From Polaromonas sp. (GTDB lineage Bacteria > Pseudomonadota > Gammaproteobacteria > Burkholderiales > Burkholderiaceae_C), in assembly GCA_014376885.1 (NCBI GenBank), contig JACMQR010000028.1:1-18910 (forward strand): 18,910 bases of DNA, in the 5' to 3' direction. Below the pieces are notes generated by a model. It was given only the letters and a program-made list of their open reading frames with translations. It did no database searches and was not told the DNA's origin. A program made the translations under genes and the position numbers. Positions 15,305 through 18,910 of the stretch are shown one piece after another; positions within the stretch are counted from its first letter, which is position 1; the number at the start of each line of letters is the position of its first letter.

Positions 15305-17686
15305 TCAAAGACCGATGATGCCGCCGTCGTCCTTGGTGATCATCACGGTGGCAGAACGAGGGCGGGCCGATGCGCCGCCCGGGCCATAAGGCGCAGCCAG
15401 GCCGCCCACGGTGGTTCCTGGCCAGTTGCTTTCAAACGAACCCATTGAAAAGCTGGATGTCGACGTGTTTTCCCCCGGATGCTGGATATTGATAAACAGC
15501 GCCTTGCCGTCTGGAGATTCAGCTACACCGGTCACTTCTGCACCCGTGGGGGCAGTAAGGAATCGCTTGAAGGTCACATCGGTCATTTTTTTGCCGATAT
15601 AAGTCTGCACAGTTTTGTCAGCGGTGACGGCCGTGTTCGGGCTGCCGTTTGCCTTGTTGACCACGCTGATCGCGCCGCCGTCGCCCTGGACGCCGGGTAC
15701 TGCGGCCAGCAGCATGGCGTTGGTCACGTCGGTGTAGGTGTTGTCGTCGGTTTCGATCCACAAAATGCCACTGGCTTTGGAAAACCAGCAACCGTCGGGC
15801 TTGGACAGGTCGTTGAAATCGCTCAGTCCCGACAGGTTCACATTGGCCTGGTAATTGACATCGTCCAGCCCGGCATCAGCCTTCGCCTGGGCACCGAACA
15901 GAAAAATATCCCATTTGAAGCTTGCAGCGCCCGCACTATCGCCGTCCTCACGAATTCGCACGATGTGGCCGTTGACATTGCCGCGCTGGGCCGCGATAGG
16001 GGCTGAGTTTTGTGACGACACGCCTTTGGAGTCCAGGTAGTAGCGCGGATTGGCCGCATCAACATCCGGATTGGGAATGTTGTTGTTCGACACGGTGGTG
16101 GTGTTGCCGCGATCCGGGTTTTCCGTCATGGTGATGTAGATTTCACCGTTTTTCGGGTTCACGGCGGTCCACTCGGGGCGGTCCATGCGGGTGGCGCCAG
16201 CCGCGCCGCCGGCCAAGCGTGTATTGACGCAAATATCAGCCAGGCTGTCGAACTTGTAGCCCGCCGGGTTTTGCGCGCTGATGGGCACGCCGGCTGCGAC
16301 ATCCGGATTGCTCAGGTCCAGCTTGAGCCAGGTGCCCGTGCCGTTTGCGTTGAAGCGGGCGGCGTAGATCGTGCCCTCGTCCATGTATTCGGCTCCGACA
16401 TTGAGGCGATCGGCGCGGTTGGCATCGGCGGCAACCCAGAGTTTTTTCGACACAAATTTGTAGACATACTCGCCGCGTGAATCGCAGCCGATGTAAAACG
16501 CAATCGGCTGGCCGACCACAGCCAGGCTGGGCCAGGCGCCTTCGTTGGCGCGGCGACCCAGCGCTGTGCGCTTGACCGGGGTGGACGCGGGGGCGTACGG
16601 GTCGATTTCCACGATGTAGCCGAAGGTGTTGTGTGCATTGCGGAAGTCACCCGTTCCGTCGGCTGGCAAGGCAGCGCTGGCACTGATGTCCCAGCGGCTA
16701 AACGCGGTGCTGCTGGCGTCCGCAGGCACCACCGTGCTCCAGCGGTTGTTGCCTGTGCGGCCCACGCGAATGCCGTTACGCAGCAGGGCCGTGTTGTCTT
16801 TCTGGGTGCGGACAGCGGTGTCATCGCTGCGGGTGAAGTAGCCCGCCCAGTTTTCTTCTGCCGTCAGGTAGGTGCCCCACGGGGTGTAGCCATTGCCGCA
16901 ATTGTTGATGGTGCCGCGCGTTTTTGTGCCGGCAGGAGAAAACAAGGTCTTGGTGAACACCGAGCCGCGCGCGGGTCCGGCAATGTCCATTTCGGTTGCT
17001 GCGGTAATGCGGCGGTTGAATGTGGATGCCTTCAAGTAACCGAACTTGCCGGCTGTTTTGGCCAGCTCGATGATGGACACGCCGTGTGCGTCGATTTCTT
17101 TGGTCGCCTCGGCTTCAGGTCGCGCGCCGGTAGCGGCATTCGTCTGGCCAGTCGCGTGCATGAACTGCACAGTGCCAGCGATGTTCTCGTGGTTCATGAC
17201 CAGCAAGGCGCGGTCGTTGGTCGTGTTTGATGGCGCACCAGCAGCGTTCAAGCCGAAATAGTGCATGCCGTCATGGTGATCGCCCGAGCGGCGGGCAAAA
17301 TTGTCCTGCGAGCCGTTGTTCAGGTAGTCGGGCACGGTCGGATCGATGGAGTCGCCGGTTGCGTAAATGACCGTGGCTGTGTAGCCCGGGGGCACCGTGA
17401 CGCGGTCGAGCTTTGACTTGGTGACGGCTGCAAAGTTAAGCGCCAACGGAGCTGGGGTCGGGGTCGGGGTCAGGGCAGGCGCCAAGGTGTCGCCGCCGCC
17501 GCAGGCGGCCAGGCTGAAGGAGCCAAAGCCGGCCATGGTCATGGCCCCAATGCCGCCGCCCAGCACATGGCGGCGGTGCAAACGGGCCGCGAGCACATCG
17601 TGAATGCTCGGGTTGGCGCTGGTGTTGTTTTCCAGATCGTCCGGGTCTGTGTGAATGGACTGGGCGGGGGGGAATTTTTCAGACAT
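15305..17686 (-). CDS. phoX: PhoX-family alkaline phosphatase with Tat signal
   Basis: PhoX is a calcium- and iron-dependent phosphatase that releases phosphate from organic phosphoesters outside the cytoplasm. The 793-residue frame starts with ATG at 17686, with GGAG about 8 bases upstream; a TTG three bases earlier is less likely. A long N-terminus carries the twin-arginine motif (R38-R39 in HRRHVLGGG), a hydrophobic stretch and a possible lipobox SLAAC at C62, followed by a Thr/Pro linker. Family motifs follow: CGNGYTPWGTYLTAEENW (about 262-280), MDRPEWTAVNP..GEIYITMTEN (about 500-523) and a WFSKASGILWIETDD segment (about 632-650). It lies 286 bases downstream of the PhoA-type operon on the same strand and ends at the shared terminator. 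Regulation by phosphate limitation is expected, but no convincing Pho box is visible. Confidence 0.95.
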   Translation of the reverse strand: MSEKFPPAQSIHTDPDDLENNTSANPSIHDVLAARLHRRHVLGGGIGAMTMAGFGSFSLAACGGGDTLAPALTPTPTPAPLALNFAAVTKSKLDRVTVPPGYTATVIYATGDSIDPTVPDYLNNGSQDNFARRSGDHHDGMHYFGLNAAGAPSNTTNDRALLVMNHENIAGTVQFMHATGQTNAATGARPEAEATKEIDAHGVSIIELAKTAGKFGYLKASTFNRRITAATEMDIAGPARGSVFTKTLFSPAGTKTRGTINNCGNGYTPWGTYLTAEENWAGYFTRSDDTAVRTQKDNTALLRNGIRVGRTGNNRWSTVVPADASSTAFSRWDISASAALPADGTGDFRNAHNTFGYIVEIDPYAPASTPVKRTALGRRANEGAWPSLAVVGQPIAFYIGCDSRGEYVYKFVSKKLWVAADANRADRLNVGAEYMDEGTIYAARFNANGTGTWLKLDLSNPDVAAGVPISAQNPAGYKFDSLADICVNTRLAGGAAGATRMDRPEWTAVNPKNGEIYITMTENPDRGNTTTVSNNNIPNPDVDAANPRYYLDSKGVSSQNSAPIAAQRGNVNGHIVRIREDGDSAGAASFKWDIFLFGAQAKADAGLDDVNYQANVNLSGLSDFNDLSKPDGCWFSKASGILWIETDDNTYTDVTNAMLLAAVPGVQGDGGAISVVNKANGSPNTAVTADKTVQTYIGKKMTDVTFKRFLTAPTGAEVTGVAESPDGKALFINIQHPGENTSTSSFSMGSFESNWPGTTVGGLAAPYGPGGASARPRSATVMITKDDGGIIGL

Positions 17687-17972
17687 CAAAGGGCTCCAAG
17701 TTGACGATTTGATCGACTTCGGATAATCCGTTTTTTGTATGTCAAATCTGTGAAAAAAACGGCAAATCGCTGAGCCTGTTCAGACAAATGTCCCGACGCC
17801 AGCGCGCCGCCGGCTTTGACTTCGCGGAGCGAAAAGCGGGTGTGCAGGTCTTTTGCGCTGAGCCGGCTGGCCCGTATGTCGCGGGCGCAATGGTTTGAGC
17901 GGTTCAGGCGCCAGCTGCGCCGGCAAGAATCGAGCGCCTGGGCCGGCGCAAGTGACATGCTTTGCCCGGGGA
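17687..17972. promoter_or_regulatory. Intergenic region upstream of phoX with inverted repeats
   Basis: The part nearest phoX is A/T-rich. It contains CGGAT-A-ATCCG (17720-17730) overlapping a longer inverted repeat, CCGTTTTTT (17728-17736) with AAAAAACGG (17754-17762). A perfect TTGACA reads toward phoX at 17745-17740, but no -10 stands at the right distance. TGTCA and TGTGA half-sites (17740-17754) recall a Pho box, but their 9-base offset is wrong for the usual 11-base repeat. The GC-rich remainder (17763-17972) shows no supportable gene. Confidence 0.4.
17916..17950. repeat. Perfect inverted repeat just after the His-rich protein gene
   Basis: TGCGCCGGC (17916-17924) pairs perfectly with GCCGGCGCA (17942-17950) across a 17-base loop, 22 bases past the stop of the upstream minus-strand gene. 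A second overlapping hairpin, GGCGC-CAGCT-GCGCC (17907-17921), would compete with it. There is no T-run, so it may stabilise the 3' end of the transcript rather than act as a classical terminator. Confidence 0.4.
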
Positions 17973-18656
17973 TCAGTCGAGGTAGTCCGAATAGTCTTTT
18001 TGCGTGAAACCCTGCAACCTGTTCCACGGCAGCGAAGCCGGGCTGGCCAGCACCTGGACCTGCGTCTGGCGCCGTGAGCTGGCGTCGCTGGACTCAACCC
18101 GCACCGGCAGCTGCAGCTTTGCATTCCAGACCACTTTGAGCTTGCCATCGGGCTTGTCCAGCGTGTAGGTGGTGAGGTCGCCCACCGCCTTGGCCGCTTT
18201 CATGCGCTTGAGCATGGCCGGGTCGATCAGGCTCCAGGCAGCCGCCCAGGACCCATCGAAGCCGACATTGCCATAGTCGGTCTGGGTCACAGTGACCAGC
18301 ACCTTGTCGCCATTGGGCACCAGCTTGAGGGCCACATCGCCATTTGGCGCACGCGAAATCCAGCGCGACGCGGTGGCCGCATCCAGGTGCTTGTGGGCGT
18401 CGCCGCCCTTGGCATGGTCGTGGCTGGAATGCGCCGCCGCAGGCAGCACCCGGCTGATCCAGACGGTGTCCCGGGTGCGCGTCAAGCGTTCGGAAAACTC
18501 GGTCGAACGCGTGATGCCGTCGGCACCGGTCGCCACCGTGGTGTGCTGAACCAGCAGCTCGACGCTCTGGGCATGCGCCTGCGCCTGCGGCAAAGCCAGC
18601 AGGGCCAGGCTGACCAGCCCGGCGCCCCAACTTTTCAAAGAGGTAGGCTGCATCAT
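17973..18656 (-). CDS. Periplasmic protein of unknown function coupled to alkaline phosphatase, His-rich loop
   Basis: I do not recognise a named family. The 227-residue product has a Sec signal peptide with hydrophobic core GLVSLALLALP and an A-H-A cleavage site after about residue 29, so it is probably periplasmic. Residues 75-91 carry a histidine cluster (H76, H79, H81, H88, H90) that could bind zinc or another metal. The rest is predicted mainly beta, with motifs SRWISRAPNGDVALKLVPNG and TYTLDKPDGKLKVVWNAKLQLP that resemble outer-membrane lipoprotein-carrier or DUF-type beta folds only loosely. Its ATG at 18656 shares a base with the TGA of the phosphatase (TGATG), so translation is coupled. 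A second ATG lies three bases on. The arrangement suggests a dedicated partner, metal chaperone or folding aid for the phosphatase, which is inference. Confidence 0.85.
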   Translation of the reverse strand: MMQPTSLKSWGAGLVSLALLALPQAQAHAQSVELLVQHTTVATGADGITRSTEFSERLTRTRDTVWISRVLPAAAHSSHDHAKGGDAHKHLDAATASRWISRAPNGDVALKLVPNGDKVLVTVTQTDYGNVGFDGSWAAAWSLIDPAMLKRMKAAKAVGDLTTYTLDKPDGKLKVVWNAKLQLPVRVESSDASSRRQTQVQVLASPASLPWNRLQGFTQKDYSDYLD

Positions 18657-18910
18657 CAGAACCCAAACGCCTGGCGCAGCAGGCCGAACACCTTGGTGTT
18701 GTCCAGCGAGCCCTTGAACACTTTGCTGCCCGCGCCGGTGGCAAACAGCATCACGTCGCCGCCGCCGTGGGTTTCGGAGTTGAGCGGAACGCCGACCTCC
18801 TGCGTGTAGTTCTTGTTGCCCGAGGTGTCGACGCTGGTGATGTCGTCGCGCACCGCATTGCGCGGGCTCAGGCCGTTGCCGAACACCAGGGTGGTGAAGG
18901 GCTTGCCGTC
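18656..18910 (-). CDS. phoA: Alkaline phosphatase, PhoA superfamily, C-terminal fragment
   Basis: Only the last 84 residues are in the window; the gene continues past the right edge. The visible part reads DGKPFTTLVFGNG, then LNSETHGGGDVMLFATG, ending GLLRQAFGF. The E-T-H-G-G-x-D-V motif contains the histidine that ligates zinc in E. coli PhoA (His412 in mature numbering). The F-A-x-G-x-G-S-x-x-F-K-G stretch is also typical of the family. The enzyme hydrolyses phosphomonoesters in the periplasm. Its stop overlaps the start of the His-rich protein by one base, and phoX lies further downstream on the same strand. Whether the N-terminal half has the catalytic serine cannot be seen. Confidence 0.9.
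   Translation of the reverse strand, partial: DGKPFTTLVFGNGLSPRNAVRDDITSVDTSGNKNYTQEVGVPLNSETHGGGDVMLFATGAGSKVFKGSLDNTKVFGLLRQAFGF

Noticed and set aside
17459..17477. Short GGGGTC-type tandem repeat in phoX as a phase-variable tract
   Set aside because: It has only a few copies and encodes the Thr/Pro linker of the leader. A six-base unit change would not shift the frame, so it is a length-variable linker at most.
17687..17689. TTG as start codon of phoX
   Set aside because: The next codon is ATG with better spacing from the GGAG ribosome-binding site.
17738..17756. Pho box upstream of phoX
   Set aside because: The TGTCA and TGTGA half-sites are 9 bases apart rather than 11, so it does not fit the PhoB direct-repeat consensus.
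17686..18027. A 113-codon minus-strand frame in the phoX upstream gap
   Set aside because: It starts inside the His-rich protein gene, has no motif or ribosome-binding site, and has a Ser/Arg-rich shadow composition.

Overview
The window looks like a chromosomal segment of a high-GC betaproteobacterium, most likely of the Comamonadaceae (Polaromonas, Rhodoferax, Variovorax or Acidovorax-like). The reasons are strong G/C bias at third codon positions, the neighbourhood of glnE, a YhdP-family AsmA-like protein and a Nit-family amidase, a DctS/DctR-type two-component pair, and short palindromic repeats that I recall as typical of this family. The genus is inference. I found no tRNA, rRNA, CRISPR, transposase or integrase, and most of the window is ordinary core genome.

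Layout. (1) 1-2614, minus strand: tripartite efflux genes, with an outer-membrane NodT/TolC-type lipoprotein followed by a periplasmic adaptor that runs off the left edge. The inner-membrane pump is expected beyond the edge. (2) 2747-5536, minus: glnE, the bifunctional adenylyltransferase of glutamine synthetase. (3) 5608-13317, plus: a tightly packed run of a YhdP-like envelope protein, a Nit-type amidase, a DctS-like sensor kinase and a DctR-like response regulator, with gaps of 4, 4 and 1 bases. (4) 13327-13473, minus: a 48-residue membrane protein, divergent from mltA by 31 bases. (5) 13505-15031, plus: lytic transglycosylase MltA followed by a small lipoprotein resembling MliC lysozyme inhibitors. 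(6) 15032-15304: a repeat fragment and a perfect bidirectional terminator. (7) 15305-18910, minus: a phosphate-scavenging block, transcribed in the order PhoA-type alkaline phosphatase (partial), a translationally coupled His-rich periplasmic protein of unknown function, and PhoX.

Functional reading. The efflux genes form one operon. The yhdP-nit-dctS-dctR run is probably co-transcribed, although its products have unrelated jobs. MltA cuts peptidoglycan and the lipoprotein next to it may protect against lysozyme, so the pair suggests cell-wall maintenance. The right end combines two unrelated alkaline phosphatase families with an uncharacterised periplasmic partner.

The most unusual sequence-level signals are two repeat-like palindromic segments read through in frame inside the two efflux genes: a 120-base insert in the adaptor and a hairpin element in the TolC-type gene. 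The most promising biological unknown is the His-rich protein coupled to the PhoA-type phosphatase. I did not find a clearly novel defence or mobile system.
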